Notes under the pieces: model-generated
Told to the model about the DNA's origin: nothing
What the model saw: the letters and a program-made list of their open reading frames with translations, nothing else
Databases searched by the model: none
Assembly: GCF_900107285.1 (NCBI RefSeq)
Contig: NZ_FNPK01000026.1
Coordinates: 1-36,988 of the forward strand
Origin: Acinetobacter kyonggiensis
GTDB lineage: Bacteria; Pseudomonadota; Gammaproteobacteria; Pseudomonadales; Moraxellaceae
Direction: 5' to 3'
DNA: 36,988 nucleotides
Position numbers and translations under genes: made by a program
Shown here: positions 23,869 through 33,578 of the stretch, piece after piece
Layout of the letters: the number at the start of each line of letters is the position of its first letter
Numbering within the stretch: position 1 is the first letter of the stretch

Positions 23869-24164
23869 ATGTCATCAGAAAGGATTTTCTTAATTTTATA
23901 TTGCGCAAATAAATTCTTTTATGCCAGTAAAAAATACATATCTAACAATGACATCATATTGATGAGGGTCATTTAAATAAATATTCCCTATTTATTTTCA
24001 GGTTTTTTTGTCTTTTGTTCGATTTGGTAATTTATTTGAAGCGTGTTTTCCTTTAGACTACGCACATTAACTCTGTGCTTTTTCTCATCATACTTATCCA
24101 TCCTGAAAGCTGATCCGAAATAGCATCTTCATGCCTTTGAAAATTCGCGTGGCCTATAACTGTA

Positions 24165-24959
24165 ATGAATCAATCCATCCATGATCCTATGGAGCAAACT
24201 TCACACATCCGTGTTCTGGATGAGTGGCAAGAATCGATTCCTGAGGATTTATACATTCCTCCAGCTGCATTTGAAATTCTTTTAGAACATTTCGAAGGAC
24301 CACTCGACTTTTTAATTTATCTGATTCAAAAAAGTGGTTTCGACCTATTACAACTTGATATTGCTCCAATTGCAGCACAGTATTTGTCTTATATGGATGC
24401 CATGAAGTCACTCAATATTGAACTGACTGCGGATTATATGGTGATGGCAGCATTATTGGCCGATCTTAAATCTCGGCTTTTACTTCCAAAAGCAACGTCA
24501 TCCATTGTGATTGAAAAAGATCCAAAACAGGCATTAATTGACCGCCTTGAAACCTATTTACGCGTAAAACAAGCCGCTGAACGTCTGGGTCAACTGCCCA
24601 TTCTAGAACGTGATACATTCGCAGCCCATATCAGCCTTGGTCAAGTGGCACAAAACAACGAAGGCTATGATGTCGGTCTGTTACGTGATGCCTTATTTTG
24701 TGTGTTTAATCGACCAGAACCGATCATTCACCAAATTCAACAAGAAGCTGTGCTGCTAGAAGAACGCATCGCTTTTATTGAATATAAGTTACGCTCTGGT
24801 GAAGTTTTACATTTTAATGCTTTACTGAAACCAAGCCAAGGTCGTATGGGCATGGTCGTGACGTTTATGGCAATTCTTGAACTGACACGACAACAAAAAG
24901 TCCATATTATTGCAACAGGAATTGAAGCGCCTTTAGCGATTCAAGGAGTGCGGGTATGA
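24165..24959 (+). CDS. scpA: Segregation and condensation protein A
   Basis: A 264-residue kleisin subunit of the SMC-ScpAB condensin. The hallmark start FEILLEHFEGPLDFLIYLIQKSGFDLLQLDIAPIAAQYL begins near residue 37, followed by ADYMVMAALLADLKSRLLLP; the C-terminal winged helix is around IAFIEYKLRSGEVLHF to MAILELTRQQKVHI. It bridges SMC heads in chromosome organisation. The first ~35 residues are variable, and the start at 24165 lacks a clear ribosome site; Met9 (24189) is an alternative. Its stop overlaps the scpB start (ATGA). Confidence 0.93.
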   Translation: MNQSIHDPMEQTSHIRVLDEWQESIPEDLYIPPAAFEILLEHFEGPLDFLIYLIQKSGFDLLQLDIAPIAAQYLSYMDAMKSLNIELTADYMVMAALLADLKSRLLLPKATSSIVIEKDPKQALIDRLETYLRVKQAAERLGQLPILERDTFAAHISLGQVAQNNEGYDVGLLRDALFCVFNRPEPIIHQIQQEAVLLEERIAFIEYKLRSGEVLHFNALLKPSQGRMGMVVTFMAILELTRQQKVHIIATGIEAPLAIQGVRV

Positions 24960-25546
24960 CTGATCAGCAAACCGTGCCGCTGTCTGTTGCTGACAATCAA
25001 CATGAAATTTTAATGCAACTCGAAGCGATTATTTTTGCCAGTGAAAGCGCTGTTTCGCTTGCACGCTTAAAAGAAGCATTACAAAATCAATATAGCAAAC
25101 CAGAATTGCGTCAGCTCTTACAACAACTGGCTATGCTACAGCATGGCAGATCAATCGAACTTATTGAAACTGCTGAAGGTTTCCGTTTTCAAGTTCGTGC
25201 CAAATATCGCAATATCATTACTCAAGTTTGGCCAGAGCGACCAACTCGCTTATCGCCAACAATGCTCGAAACCATGGCTGTGATTGCTTATCATCAACCG
25301 GTAACCCGAGCAGATATTGAACAAATTCGTGGAGTTTCAAACAATAGTCAAATATTAAGATCATTGTTTGATTGGAACTGGATTAAAGAATCTGGTTTCA
25401 GAGAGCTTCCGGGAAGACCTGCGTTGTTAGTTACAACGCCACAATTTTTAAATGCATTTGGCCTAGCATCTTTAGGTCAGCTGCCTCCCCTACAGGATGC
25501 CAAGGAAGCTTTTATGGTTCTCGATGCTCACGCACCGAAGTCATAA
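24956..25546 (+). CDS. scpB: Segregation and condensation protein B
   Basis: A 196-residue winged-helix partner of ScpA. It contains LEAIIFASESAVSLARLKEAL near residue 22, ELIETAEGFRFQVRAKY and the signature LSPTMLETMAVIAYHQPVTRADIEQIRGVSNNSQILRSL. The end RPALLVTTPQFLNAFGLASLGQLP is also standard. It overlaps scpA by four bases and is followed 41 bases later by rluB, the usual three-gene order. Confidence 0.95.
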   Translation: MTDQQTVPLSVADNQHEILMQLEAIIFASESAVSLARLKEALQNQYSKPELRQLLQQLAMLQHGRSIELIETAEGFRFQVRAKYRNIITQVWPERPTRLSPTMLETMAVIAYHQPVTRADIEQIRGVSNNSQILRSLFDWNWIKESGFRELPGRPALLVTTPQFLNAFGLASLGQLPPLQDAKEAFMVLDAHAPKS

Positions 25547-25587
25547 ATAGGTGAACTGTTGATGATAATTTCTAAGGTTATGCTGTC

Positions 25588-26799
25588 ATGAGTGAAAAAT
25601 TACAAAAGGTGCTTGCACGTGTTGGTTTGGGTTCTCGCCGTTATATGGAAGAAGTCATTGCCGCAGGTCGCGTCAGTATCAACGGACGTGTTGCCCAAGT
25701 CGGTGAACGCATTGAACCAACTGATGAGCTTCGCATCGATGGTCGTAAAGTCCAATTCCAAATTGAAGATGAAATTCGTCGTCGTGTGATCATTTACTAC
25801 AAACCAGAAGGTGAAATCTGTTCACGTAATGACCCTGAGTCTCGTCCGACTGTATTCGAACAACTCCCATCTATTCCTGGTGATCGCTGGGTGATGGTGG
25901 GTCGTCTCGACATCAACTCAACAGGCTTATTATTGTTCACAAATGATGGTGAATTAGCGAACCGCTTAATGCATCCGTCGAATGAAATTGAACGTGAATA
26001 TGCTGTACGTGTGATGGGTGAAGTCACACCTCAAATCAAAAAGAACATGACTGAAGGTGTTGTTCTAGATGATGGTCCAGCTAAGTTTGAGTCGTTCTCT
26101 GAAATTGGCGGTGAAGGGATTAACCGTTGGTATCAAGTGGTGGTTAAAGAAGGTCGTAACCGCGAAGTTCGTCGTATTTTTGAATCACAAGGTTTAAAAG
26201 TTAGCCGTTTATTACGTACTCGTTATGGCACGGTGATTCTTCCTCGCGAACTTCGTACGGGCCGCTGGATTGAACTTGATAAAAACGATATCGATAACCT
26301 AACCAAATCTGTTGAGTTAAAACCACGTCAAGGGACGGGGCTTTTCGGCATGGCAAAACGCCGTAACGAACGTATGCAAGACAAACCACTGGCTGCACGT
26401 CGTGGTGGCTACTTACGTCAACAACGCCGCGATAGTGAAGGTGAAGCGCAACAACCTGAACAACGCCGTGACCAGCGCCAAACTGGCACTGAAAATGCGC
26501 GTCCTGATCAGCGCAGTGACAACCGTTTTAATAATCGTCCTGTTCGCACAGAAGCCAATGGCGACAACCGTTTTAATAACCGTCCTGTTCGCACAGAAGC
26601 CAATGGTGACAAGCGTTTTAACACTCGAAATGATCGTTCAGAGCAGCGCACTGATCGTTCAGAACAACGCAATGACAACCGTGGCAATCGTTTTGACAAT
26701 GATCGTAACGGTAACACGGTGGATAACCAAAACCGTGGTGAAAACAAATTTGCTCCACGCAAACCTTTTGGTATCAATAAAGGCTTTAAGAAGTTTTAA
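25588..26799 (+). CDS. rluB: 23S rRNA pseudouridine(2605) synthase RluB
   Basis: A 403-residue RsuA-family pseudouridine synthase. Residues 1-60 are the S4 RNA-binding domain (KVLARVGLGSRRYMEEVI), and the catalytic Asp lies in VGRLDINSTGLLLFTNDG. The GRNREVRRIFESQGLKVSRLLR block is family-typical. It makes pseudouridine in 23S rRNA. The final 140 residues are a low-complexity tail rich in Arg, Asn, Asp, Gln that includes a nearly exact 15-residue tandem repeat. Such basic tails probably add RNA contact. It is followed by a terminator. Confidence 0.94.
   Translation: MSEKLQKVLARVGLGSRRYMEEVIAAGRVSINGRVAQVGERIEPTDELRIDGRKVQFQIEDEIRRRVIIYYKPEGEICSRNDPESRPTVFEQLPSIPGDRWVMVGRLDINSTGLLLFTNDGELANRLMHPSNEIEREYAVRVMGEVTPQIKKNMTEGVVLDDGPAKFESFSEIGGEGINRWYQVVVKEGRNREVRRIFESQGLKVSRLLRTRYGTVILPRELRTGRWIELDKNDIDNLTKSVELKPRQGTGLFGMAKRRNERMQDKPLAARRGGYLRQQRRDSEGEAQQPEQRRDQRQTGTENARPDQRSDNRFNNRPVRTEANGDNRFNNRPVRTEANGDKRFNTRNDRSEQRTDRSEQRNDNRGNRFDNDRNGNTVDNQNRGENKFAPRKPFGINKGFKKF
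26518..26607 (+). repeat. 45-base tandem repeat inside rluB
   Basis: Two nearly identical 45-base units (26518-26562 and 26563-26607) encode DNRFNNRPVRTEANG twice; a third, partial unit follows (DKRFNTRN). The period is a multiple of three, so copy changes keep the frame. Confidence 0.9.
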
Positions 26800-26820
26800 T
26801 GCTTAAATCGCTTTAAAGAA

Positions 26821-26847
26821 AAGCCACTCAAATGAGTGGCTTTTTTA
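26821..26847 (+). terminator. Terminator after rluB
   Basis: GCCACTC/GAGTGGC with an AAAT loop, then a T tract. It lies 22 bases after the stop. Confidence 0.85.
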
Positions 26848-26884
26848 TACCTTCCATTTTTTCAACTGAAAAAGAAGAAAAAAT

Positions 26885-27526
26885 TTAAAGGACTGGAATA
26901 TCAATCCACAATGCTTTTGGAAAATGCTTCACTAAATACGCCTTTAAATAGGCTGCTGTATCTTGAGAAATTAGCGCATCTTGCGATTCATCATTTAAGT
27001 TATAGGCCAAAGCATACAACGCTAAACCACGAATTTTAAGCGCTTCCAGACTTAAAAGGGTATGATTAATACTGCCTAAACGCCCTGAACTGACCAAAAT
27101 CACAGGGAATTTTTTCTCAGCAATATAATCAATGGTCAGTAAATCTGTGGTTAAAGGCACCATCAAACCACCAGCACCTTCAAGCAACACCAGATCATAT
27201 TTTTCAGCCAGCTGTTGCGTTGCATCGGCAATTTTTTGAAAATCAATTTCACGACCATCAATCTGGGTGGCTAAATGTGGCGATGCCGGATAGCTAAAAA
27301 TCTCAGGCATGGTCAGTTTGCTGTGATCTTCAGCAAACCAGCCCATCCCCATAATTTCACGGTGCTGTTCAATATCTTCAGAAATATCAGTATTACCCGT
27401 TTGAATCAGCTTTTGGGTAATGGTTTTTTGCCCTTGCTCATTCCATAACTTTGCCAAATAACCCGTCGTGTAGGTTTTGCCAATGCCTGTATCAATACCA
27501 CTGATAAAATATACAGGTGCGCTCAT
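26885..27526 (-). CDS. bioD: Dethiobiotin synthetase
   Basis: A 213-residue ATP-dependent carboxylase that closes the ureido ring of dethiobiotin from 7,8-diaminopelargonate. It shows [18 protein letters not shown] (P-loop), [14 protein letters not shown] and [22 protein letters not shown]. The frame is open further upstream (to 27652), but this would lie inside bioC; the ATG at 27526 overlaps the bioC stop in an ATGA and matches the family start. It is the last gene of the biotin operon. Confidence 0.95.
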   Translation of the reverse strand: MSAPVYFISGIDTGIGKTYTTGYLAKLWNEQGQKTITQKLIQTGNTDISEDIEQHREIMGMGWFAEDHSKLTMPEIFSYPASPHLATQIDGREIDFQKIADATQQLAEKYDLVLLEGAGGLMVPLTTDLLTIDYIAEKKFPVILVSSGRLGSINHTLLSLEALKIRGLALYALAYNLNDESQDALISQDTAAYLKAYLVKHFPKALWIDIPVL

Positions 27527-28302
27527 GGCTTTCTCCGTGCAATACAATAAATAGGATGATAGCTTAGGCAATAGGTTATTTGCCCCAGCGAATCCACATT
27601 TGAAAATTGTTGATAATCTAAATAAAACTGCTGTAACGACTGTTTTGTCCAACGATGCTTGGATGCTGTTGCCGTGACACCTGTAGCTTTTAAATGCTGT
27701 AAAACGTGTTTAGGATGCTCAAAAGCTAAAGTTTCGATATTTTCAGATAAATGAATAATATCAAAGCCCTGAACAAGCAGTTTTTCCTGAATCGTGTCAA
27801 GACTCAAATAATCCAAACCCTGCCCTGTTAATGCTTTAATTTCTTTGAGGTTTTGCTGTCCAAAGGTCGAAAAACAAAAATAGCCCTCTCCCATTAAAGC
27901 ATCTGAACATTGATTAAAAATCGCATCTAAATCAACCATCCACTGCAACGCAGAACTAGAAACAATCAGGTCTAAATCTTGGGGAAATTGCAACTGTTCA
28001 ATATCACCAATGAGCCATTGTAGTTGCTTGGATTCAGAAAAATGTTGCTGAACTTCAGAATATAAATCATTCAAAATTAATTGATTGAACTGAAAATTCT
28101 GCATCAATAAATGACTTAAATTACCCGAACCACAACCAATTTCGAAAACACGATCAAGCTTTGTTTTTGGCAAATAATTTTGCATTAACTGAACAAGATG
28201 CTGACAAATTTGCTTTTGCACCACCGCATGCTGCGTATAGCTTTGTCCTGCTTTTTCAAAACGCTGAGCCACTTGGGCCTTATCAATATTGAGGTTTTTC
28301 AC
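27523..28302 (-). CDS. bioC: Malonyl-ACP O-methyltransferase
   Basis: A 259-residue SAM-dependent methyltransferase. [14 protein letters not shown] is motif I and [19 protein letters not shown] the BioC-like motif. It methylates malonyl-ACP so that fatty-acid enzymes can build the pimeloyl chain. It lies 24 bases after bioF and overlaps bioD. Confidence 0.92.
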   Translation of the reverse strand: MKNLNIDKAQVAQRFEKAGQSYTQHAVVQKQICQHLVQLMQNYLPKTKLDRVFEIGCGSGNLSHLLMQNFQFNQLILNDLYSEVQQHFSESKQLQWLIGDIEQLQFPQDLDLIVSSSALQWMVDLDAIFNQCSDALMGEGYFCFSTFGQQNLKEIKALTGQGLDYLSLDTIQEKLLVQGFDIIHLSENIETLAFEHPKHVLQHLKATGVTATASKHRWTKQSLQQFYLDYQQFSNVDSLGQITYCLSYHPIYCIARRKP

Positions 28303-28326
28303 AATACATCACTCACAGCAAATTAC

Positions 28327-29496
28327 TCACAACAACGCAACTAACTGATCCAAATCAGCCTGATTCAGTTGCGAAGTTAAGCAAATTCGCAAACGTGAGC
28401 CATGCTGCGGCACTGTCGGGGGGCGTACAGGCATAATATAAAAACCTTGCTGTTGTAAGACTTTGGCTTTATTCACTGTTTTTTGCGATTCACCCATAAT
28501 CACAGGCACAATATGCGAGGTCGATGGGCAATCAAAACCTTTGCTTTGTACCGCTTGCTGTAAATACTGACTGATCTGTTGTAAATGCTGACGCTGCTGA
28601 TTCAAGCCTAAAACTTTTTGGAAAATAAAATTTGTCCACGCCATACAAATGGGGGGTTGTGCAGTACTAAAAATAAGCGGTCGCATGCTATTAATCAAAT
28701 AATCACGAATGACGGCATGACAAATCAAATAGCCACCAACGGAAGCTAAAGCTTTACCAAAAGTGCCAACCAAAAAATCAATCTCATCGATCACGCCATA
28801 TTGTTCAGCACAGCCCAAACCGCGCTCGCCACGCACACCGATCGCATGTGCTTCATCGACATAGAGCATGACTTTGCTAAATTGCTGCTTAATCCGTACC
28901 AATTCAGCTAAATCAGTCTCATCACCATCCATACTAAAGATGGATTCAGTCACCACAATAATGCGATCAAAGCTTTCATCGATATGATACTTTTGTAAAA
29001 GTTGGCTTAAATGTCCCAAGTCATTATGACGATAACGCACATATTTAGCCGACGACAAACGAATGCCATCAATCATACTGGCATGAATGAGTTTATCGGC
29101 AAGAATTAAGGTTTTTGCATCACTCAAGGCAGGTAATATACCAATATTCATGTGATAACCACTGTTAAACAACAGCGCTGACCGTCCATGAAATGCCTGA
29201 GTTAGACTGGCCTCAAGCTGTTCATAGGCAGGAAAATTACCTGTCAATAAACGCGATGAGGATGAACTCATGATACGTAAATCATTTGGCGTTTGATCGA
29301 AAAATTGTTCACGTAAAGCAAGATCAGCAGCTAAGCCTAAATAATCATTCGAACTCAGATTCAGCATGCTTTGACCGCTAATTTGAATCGTGCGACCGTG
29401 CTGAATATTCGAAGTGAATTGACGTAAATTACCTTGTTGTTTTAATTGCTCAAGTTGCGCTGCATAATGATCCAAATGTTGCTCAAGTTGACTCAT
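28327..29496 (-). CDS. bioF: 8-amino-7-oxononanoate synthase
   Basis: A 389-residue PLP-dependent alpha-oxoamine synthase that condenses pimeloyl-ACP with alanine. It has [11 protein letters not shown] near residue 43, [40 protein letters not shown] and the PLP Lys in [13 protein letters not shown]. Its ATG overlaps the bioA stop (ATGA). Length is normal for the family. Confidence 0.95.
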   Translation of the reverse strand: MSQLEQHLDHYAAQLEQLKQQGNLRQFTSNIQHGRTIQISGQSMLNLSSNDYLGLAADLALREQFFDQTPNDLRIMSSSSSRLLTGNFPAYEQLEASLTQAFHGRSALLFNSGYHMNIGILPALSDAKTLILADKLIHASMIDGIRLSSAKYVRYRHNDLGHLSQLLQKYHIDESFDRIIVVTESIFSMDGDETDLAELVRIKQQFSKVMLYVDEAHAIGVRGERGLGCAEQYGVIDEIDFLVGTFGKALASVGGYLICHAVIRDYLINSMRPLIFSTAQPPICMAWTNFIFQKVLGLNQQRQHLQQISQYLQQAVQSKGFDCPSTSHIVPVIMGESQKTVNKAKVLQQQGFYIMPVRPPTVPQHGSRLRICLTSQLNQADLDQLVALL

Positions 29497-30800
29497 GCTG
29501 AATGCTCCATCTGTTCAACCACTTCAACCAATTGCTGTAATAAGGTTTTAAGTTCATTTTCCGTGATGATGTACGGCGGCATCACATAGACCAATTTTCC
29601 GAATGGACGGATCCAAATGCCACGACGCACGAATTCTTGTTGTAAGGTTTTCATATCGACATTAAACGTCAACTCCACCACGCCAATTGCCCCCAAAATA
29701 CGCACATCCTGTACATAGTCAAGCTGCGACAATGGCTGTAAATACGTCGATAATTGTTGTTTGATGCGCTCAATATTGGCTTGCCAGTCTTGCGCCAATA
29801 ACACTTGGGTACTTTTGACTGCTACAGCACATGCCAAAGGATTCGCCATAAAAGTGGGGCCATGCATAAACACGCCTGCCTCACCCTGACTAATGATTTC
29901 TGCGACTTTTTTACTGGTTAAGGTGGCGGAAAGCGTCATATAACCGCCCGTTAAACCCTTACCAATACACATAATGTCTGGTTCAACTTGGGCATGTTCC
30001 CATGCAAACATTTTACCTGTGCGCCCAAAACCTGTAGCAATTTCATCAAAAATCAGCAAGATATTGTATTTTTCGCAGAGTAATTTGGCTTGACGTAAAT
30101 ATTCAGGATGGTAAAACCGCATGCCGCCTGCACCCTGCACAATCGGCTCTAAAATAAGTCCTGCAATGCTTTGGTGATGTTCAGCCAAAGTCTGTTCCAG
30201 TTCGGCAATATCGGCCTGATCCCACTCATCATAAAAACCGACTTGCGGTGCAGGTACAAAAATACGATTTGGTAAACTTGAACCAAAAATCTGATGCATG
30301 CCCGTCACAGGATCACAGACGGACATGGCATTCCATGTATCCCCGTGGTAGCCCGAACGTGGTGTGACAAAGTTGGTCTTTTCTTTTTTCTCTTGCGATG
30401 ATCCATTTTTCGAAACCCAGTATTGCACGGCCATTTTTAAAGCCACTTCTACCGCTACAGAGCCTGAATCGGCATAGAAAATTTTGTCTAAACTGGGCGG
30501 AGTTATTTGGAGCAGCAATTTACCCAGTTCAATGGCAGGTTCATGGGTGAAACCACCAAACATAATATGCGACATCTTGTTTAATTGATCGGTTACCGCC
30601 TGATTCAATTCTGGGTGGTTATAACCGTGAATGGCACACCACCAAGACGACATACCATCAATCAACTGACGACCATCTTCTAGTTCAATGGTTGCGCCAT
30701 AGGCCTGTTTTACCTTAAAGGTTGGTAAAGGCTTGGTCATGGAGGTATAGGGATGCCAGATGTGTTCAAGATCAAATTGCAGATCATTTAATTCAGTCAT
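29493..30800 (-). CDS. bioA: Adenosylmethionine-8-amino-7-oxononanoate aminotransferase
   Basis: A 435-residue class III aminotransferase that makes 7,8-diaminopelargonate using SAM as amino donor. [13 protein letters not shown] and [16 protein letters not shown] near the N-terminus are BioA-specific. [17 protein letters not shown] and the PLP Lys in [17 protein letters not shown] follow. A GTG at 30812 opens the frame four codons earlier, but GGAG stands six bases before the ATG at 30800. Confidence 0.95.
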   Translation of the reverse strand: MTELNDLQFDLEHIWHPYTSMTKPLPTFKVKQAYGATIELEDGRQLIDGMSSWWCAIHGYNHPELNQAVTDQLNKMSHIMFGGFTHEPAIELGKLLLQITPPSLDKIFYADSGSVAVEVALKMAVQYWVSKNGSSQEKKEKTNFVTPRSGYHGDTWNAMSVCDPVTGMHQIFGSSLPNRIFVPAPQVGFYDEWDQADIAELEQTLAEHHQSIAGLILEPIVQGAGGMRFYHPEYLRQAKLLCEKYNILLIFDEIATGFGRTGKMFAWEHAQVEPDIMCIGKGLTGGYMTLSATLTSKKVAEIISQGEAGVFMHGPTFMANPLACAVAVKSTQVLLAQDWQANIERIKQQLSTYLQPLSQLDYVQDVRILGAIGVVELTFNVDMKTLQQEFVRRGIWIRPFGKLVYVMPPYIITENELKTLLQQLVEVVEQMEHSA

Positions 30801-30895
30801 CCTTAACTCCACAGCTACAGCAAAAATCTATTTTGTCGATCTTAAACCCGCACAGATAAAAAATAAATTGCGATATTTGCCACTTATCAGCATGT

Positions 30896-31615
30896 TTAAT
30901 TAATTTTCTGTAAATATTGGCAGATTTTGTCAGTTATGAGTTCAGCTTTAAAGACAGGACAACCATGTGAACCTTGAATTAAATCGACATGCAAAAATTT
31001 TGCATCGAATTGTTGGAAATTCTGCACAACTTTGCAATCAACTAAGGCATCCTGCTGTGCAAAAATATGATACTGCTTGCCCTGATAATTTTTTAATATA
31101 TCGACAATATTTAAATTTTCCAGCAATTCCAAACCCTGTTTAAGTAAATCAAACTGTTGTGGCTGAATTAAACTTTGTAAGGTGATGAAGTCTTTTTTGC
31201 TACTTTCTACACCCTGACAAACCATATAGCCAAATTTTTTCAGTGTTGCAACTGCATCCTGTTCAAAGGACTGTTTAAACACTTGAAAAGTCTGTGGTGG
31301 CATAGCTGTTTGCCAGCTGTCATTGGCGACAAAACAAGGATTCGATGCCAAAGTGATTAAAATTTTTTGTTCAGTATAGTGTTGTTCAATTTCATCCACC
31401 AAAAGACTGGCAAGCTGCCCACCTAAAGACCACCCAATGATCACATCAAATTGACGCGCCCATTCAGCCTTGTGTTGCAAAACATCTTGATCAAAAGCAT
31501 TAAAGATATTGATCAGCTCAACTTGATGACCCTGCTGTTGTAAAGCCTGTTGTAATGAATGAAGGAGATTCGTGCCCCCACCCCAGCCTGTAATCAGTAA
31601 AATACGTTGTTTCAC
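30896..31615 (-). CDS. bioH: BioH-like pimeloyl-ACP methyl ester carboxylesterase
   Basis: A 239-residue alpha/beta hydrolase. GWSLGG holds the nucleophile Ser63, with a preceding LLITGWGGG. The block LITLASNPCFVANDSW closely matches the BioH segment LVTVASSPCFSARDEW. The acid and His are likely in QQDALVDCK and QGSHGCPVF. BioH removes the methyl group put on by BioC and frees pimeloyl-ACP. A GTG at 31615 with GGGG six bases upstream is preferred to the TTG four codons earlier. It lies 95 bases before bioA on the same strand. Overall divergence from E. coli BioH is large, so the name carries some doubt. Confidence 0.82.
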   Translation of the reverse strand: MKQRILLITGWGGGTNLLHSLQQALQQQGHQVELINIFNAFDQDVLQHKAEWARQFDVIIGWSLGGQLASLLVDEIEQHYTEQKILITLASNPCFVANDSWQTAMPPQTFQVFKQSFEQDAVATLKKFGYMVCQGVESSKKDFITLQSLIQPQQFDLLKQGLELLENLNIVDILKNYQGKQYHIFAQQDALVDCKVVQNFQQFDAKFLHVDLIQGSHGCPVFKAELITDKICQYLQKIN

Positions 31616-31642
31616 AATCAGCCCCAAATTAAAAAATATAAA

Positions 31643-31966
31643 CTAAGCATTATTTTCAAAATCTAGCAATAACTTTGCTGGAAAAACCTTGGCCCAATTA
31701 TTTTTAAATTGCTTATGTACCTGATCAATCGGGAAATGACTATTTCGACCTATTTGCTGAGCTTGCGCAATATCATCCGCTCGCATATAGGCTAACAAAT
31801 AATCTTGACCGTCTAATTCCAAGTGAAACCACGATTCCACATGCACACCTTCTGCCCGAAGTGTTTCTATCGCTTCAGCTTTACGCTCATTCAGTTCTTT
31901 TTTCCATGCTTCAACATGATCCAAAGTAGCAGGCTTTAATTTGATTAATACCGCACCAACATCCAT
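31643..31966 (-). CDS. DUF6176-like small protein at the head of the biotin operon
   Basis: A 107-residue protein resembling DUF6176: VLIKLKPATLDHVEAWKKEL, TLRAEGVHVESWFHLE and GQDYLLAYMRADD. The fold is likely a small ferredoxin-like/dimeric barrel. The function is unknown. It lies 27 bases before bioH and so is probably the first gene of the biotin operon, though a direct part in biotin synthesis is not known. Confidence 0.75.
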   Translation of the reverse strand: MDVGAVLIKLKPATLDHVEAWKKELNERKAEAIETLRAEGVHVESWFHLELDGQDYLLAYMRADDIAQAQQIGRNSHFPIDQVHKQFKNNWAKVFPAKLLLDFENNA

Positions 31967-32101
31967 ACGTTGCTCTTATTTTATAATTTTGATTCATCTT
32001 TATAACATACCTGCTTCATGCAAAAAACCTGAGCAATTTCCAGCACTGCACCATTCTAAACTCTGCTAAACTGAGTTCACGTCTAATAAAAAGTAAACGA
32101 T

Positions 32102-32674
32102 ATGAACTATATAAAATTCTTTGGCATTGGCTTGGTTTGTATCAGCACATCTGTTGGGTTTTCCACTTTAAGCCATGCGGAAAACTCTATTTTTACCAAA
32201 ACTGATACTCAACAAAAGCAATGGGTTGGCAAGCCTGCACCGATGTTTAAATTACAGGATCAAAATCAAAAATGGCATGAATTGAGCCAATATAAAGGCA
32301 AATGGGTGGTGCTTTATTTTTACCCAAAAGATAATTCACCCGGCTGTACTCAAGAAGCCAATCAATTTAAAGCACTGTATCCACAGTTTTTAAAAAGTAA
32401 TGCCGTTGTTCTTGGCGTCAGCTTAGATGATGTGCAATCGCATCAAAAATTTTCCGAAAAATTAGGCTTACCATTTCCTATTTTGGCAGACAATAAGCAC
32501 CAATTGGCCAATCAATTCGGTATTGTGCGAAATTTAGGGGTGACTAAAATAGCAAAACGAGAGAGCTTTTTAATTGATCCGAAAGGAACCATTGTTTATC
32601 ACTACAACAGTGTAAACACACAGTCCCATGCCGCTCAGGTTTTAGCAGATATTCAAAAGTTTTCTAAAAAATAA
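32102..32674 (+). CDS. Exported Bcp/PrxQ-type peroxiredoxin
   Basis: A 190-residue peroxiredoxin with a signal peptide. The first 26 residues (basic start, hydrophobic core, then LSHA before Glu) suggest cleavage after residue 26 and a periplasmic place. The peroxidatic Cys82 is in FYPKDNSPGCTQEANQF. The usual PrxQ resolving Cys five residues later is replaced (Asn), so it is a 1-Cys form; the only other Cys is in the signal peptide. It should reduce peroxides with a thiol partner. It is divergent from the biotin operon. Confidence 0.9.
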   Translation: MNYIKFFGIGLVCISTSVGFSTLSHAENSIFTKTDTQQKQWVGKPAPMFKLQDQNQKWHELSQYKGKWVVLYFYPKDNSPGCTQEANQFKALYPQFLKSNAVVLGVSLDDVQSHQKFSEKLGLPFPILADNKHQLANQFGIVRNLGVTKIAKRESFLIDPKGTIVYHYNSVNTQSHAAQVLADIQKFSKK

Positions 32675-32725
32675 TTTTAAATCACTCATCATTTAAATCA
32701 CGGTTGTAACCATTCATAGCACCAA

Positions 32726-32758
32726 CAAAAAAAGCCCAGTAAAAACTGAGCTTTTTTT
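32726..32758. terminator. Bidirectional terminator between peroxiredoxin and bfr
   Basis: AAAAAGC-C-CAGT/ACTG-A-GCTTTTTTT has one mismatch, an AAAA loop and T tracts on both sides. Confidence 0.75.
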
Positions 32759-32774
32759 ATGTAAAATTAAAATT

Positions 32775-33239
32775 TTACATTTGTGATTGAATATAGTTTT
32801 GTAAACCAATCAATTCAATCAAACGAATTTGTTTTTCTAACCAATAGGTATGATCTTCTTCAGTATCCGACATTTGCTGACGAAGCATATCACGCGTCAC
32901 GTAATCACCTTTTTCTTCGCAAAGTTTCACACCTTGCGCAAGTTTATCACGAACATGATATTCCAGTTTTAAATCTGCTTTTAAGCAGGTGACAACATCT
33001 TCACCTGTTTCAATATCATCACGATTCATATTCGGTGTGCCTTCTAAAAATAGGACACGGCGAATAATTGAATCAGCATGCGCTGCTTCTTCTTGCATTT
33101 CATGATCGATACGTTCAAAAATTTTAGTTAAACCCCAATCTTCATACATACGAGAATGAATGAGATATTGATCACGAGCAGCCAGTTCGCCACCGATCAA
33201 CATATTTAGATAGTCTATGACTTCTGGATTGCCACGCAT
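32775..33239 (-). CDS. bfr: Bacterioferritin subunit lacking the haem-ligand Met
   Basis: A 154-residue four-helix bacterioferritin. The ferroxidase ligands are present by alignment with the E. coli protein: Glu18, Glu51, His54, Glu93, Glu127 and His130. Position 52, the Met that binds haem between two subunits, is Ala (block [11 protein letters not shown]). The protein stores iron; this subunit alone should not bind haem in the normal way. A longer frame from 33290 exists, but the ATG at 33239 matches the family start. It is convergent with the peroxiredoxin gene. No clear Fur box was seen. Confidence 0.93.
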   Translation of the reverse strand: MRGNPEVIDYLNMLIGGELAARDQYLIHSRMYEDWGLTKIFERIDHEMQEEAAHADSIIRRVLFLEGTPNMNRDDIETGEDVVTCLKADLKLEYHVRDKLAQGVKLCEEKGDYVTRDMLRQQMSDTEEDHTYWLEKQIRLIELIGLQNYIQSQM

Positions 33240-33578
33240 TTCAAATACTCCATACCCTTTTTTAATATTATGGGCAAAATAAACCATCAATGCAAAGTAA
33301 AAATTATGTAAGTTAATGATTTTTATAAAATAAAAATGAGAAACATACGCATTTGCACTTTAAACCATCAAATTCCTATTTAGAAAACAAGCTGTTGCAG
33401 TTTTTATGACTCAAATCCGAATCATTTTTTGCTCTCTTTTAAAGTATAATTTTTTGTAACCAATCACGATCTATGCAGATTTATCTTTTTTGACTCATAA
33501 GTTTCATCTTTAGCCCAAGACAAGCCACTTTTTTCTGACTATCATGCGTATAGACTTGAGAACAATAACGGCTTAAAA

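Noticed and set aside
26402..26806. Long alternative frames over the rluB tail on both strands
   Set aside because: They result from the low-complexity repeats of the real rluB frame.
26885..27652. Longer bioD start at 27652
   Set aside because: It would lie inside bioC, and the added residues do not match the family; the ATGA overlap at 27526 is the usual coupling.
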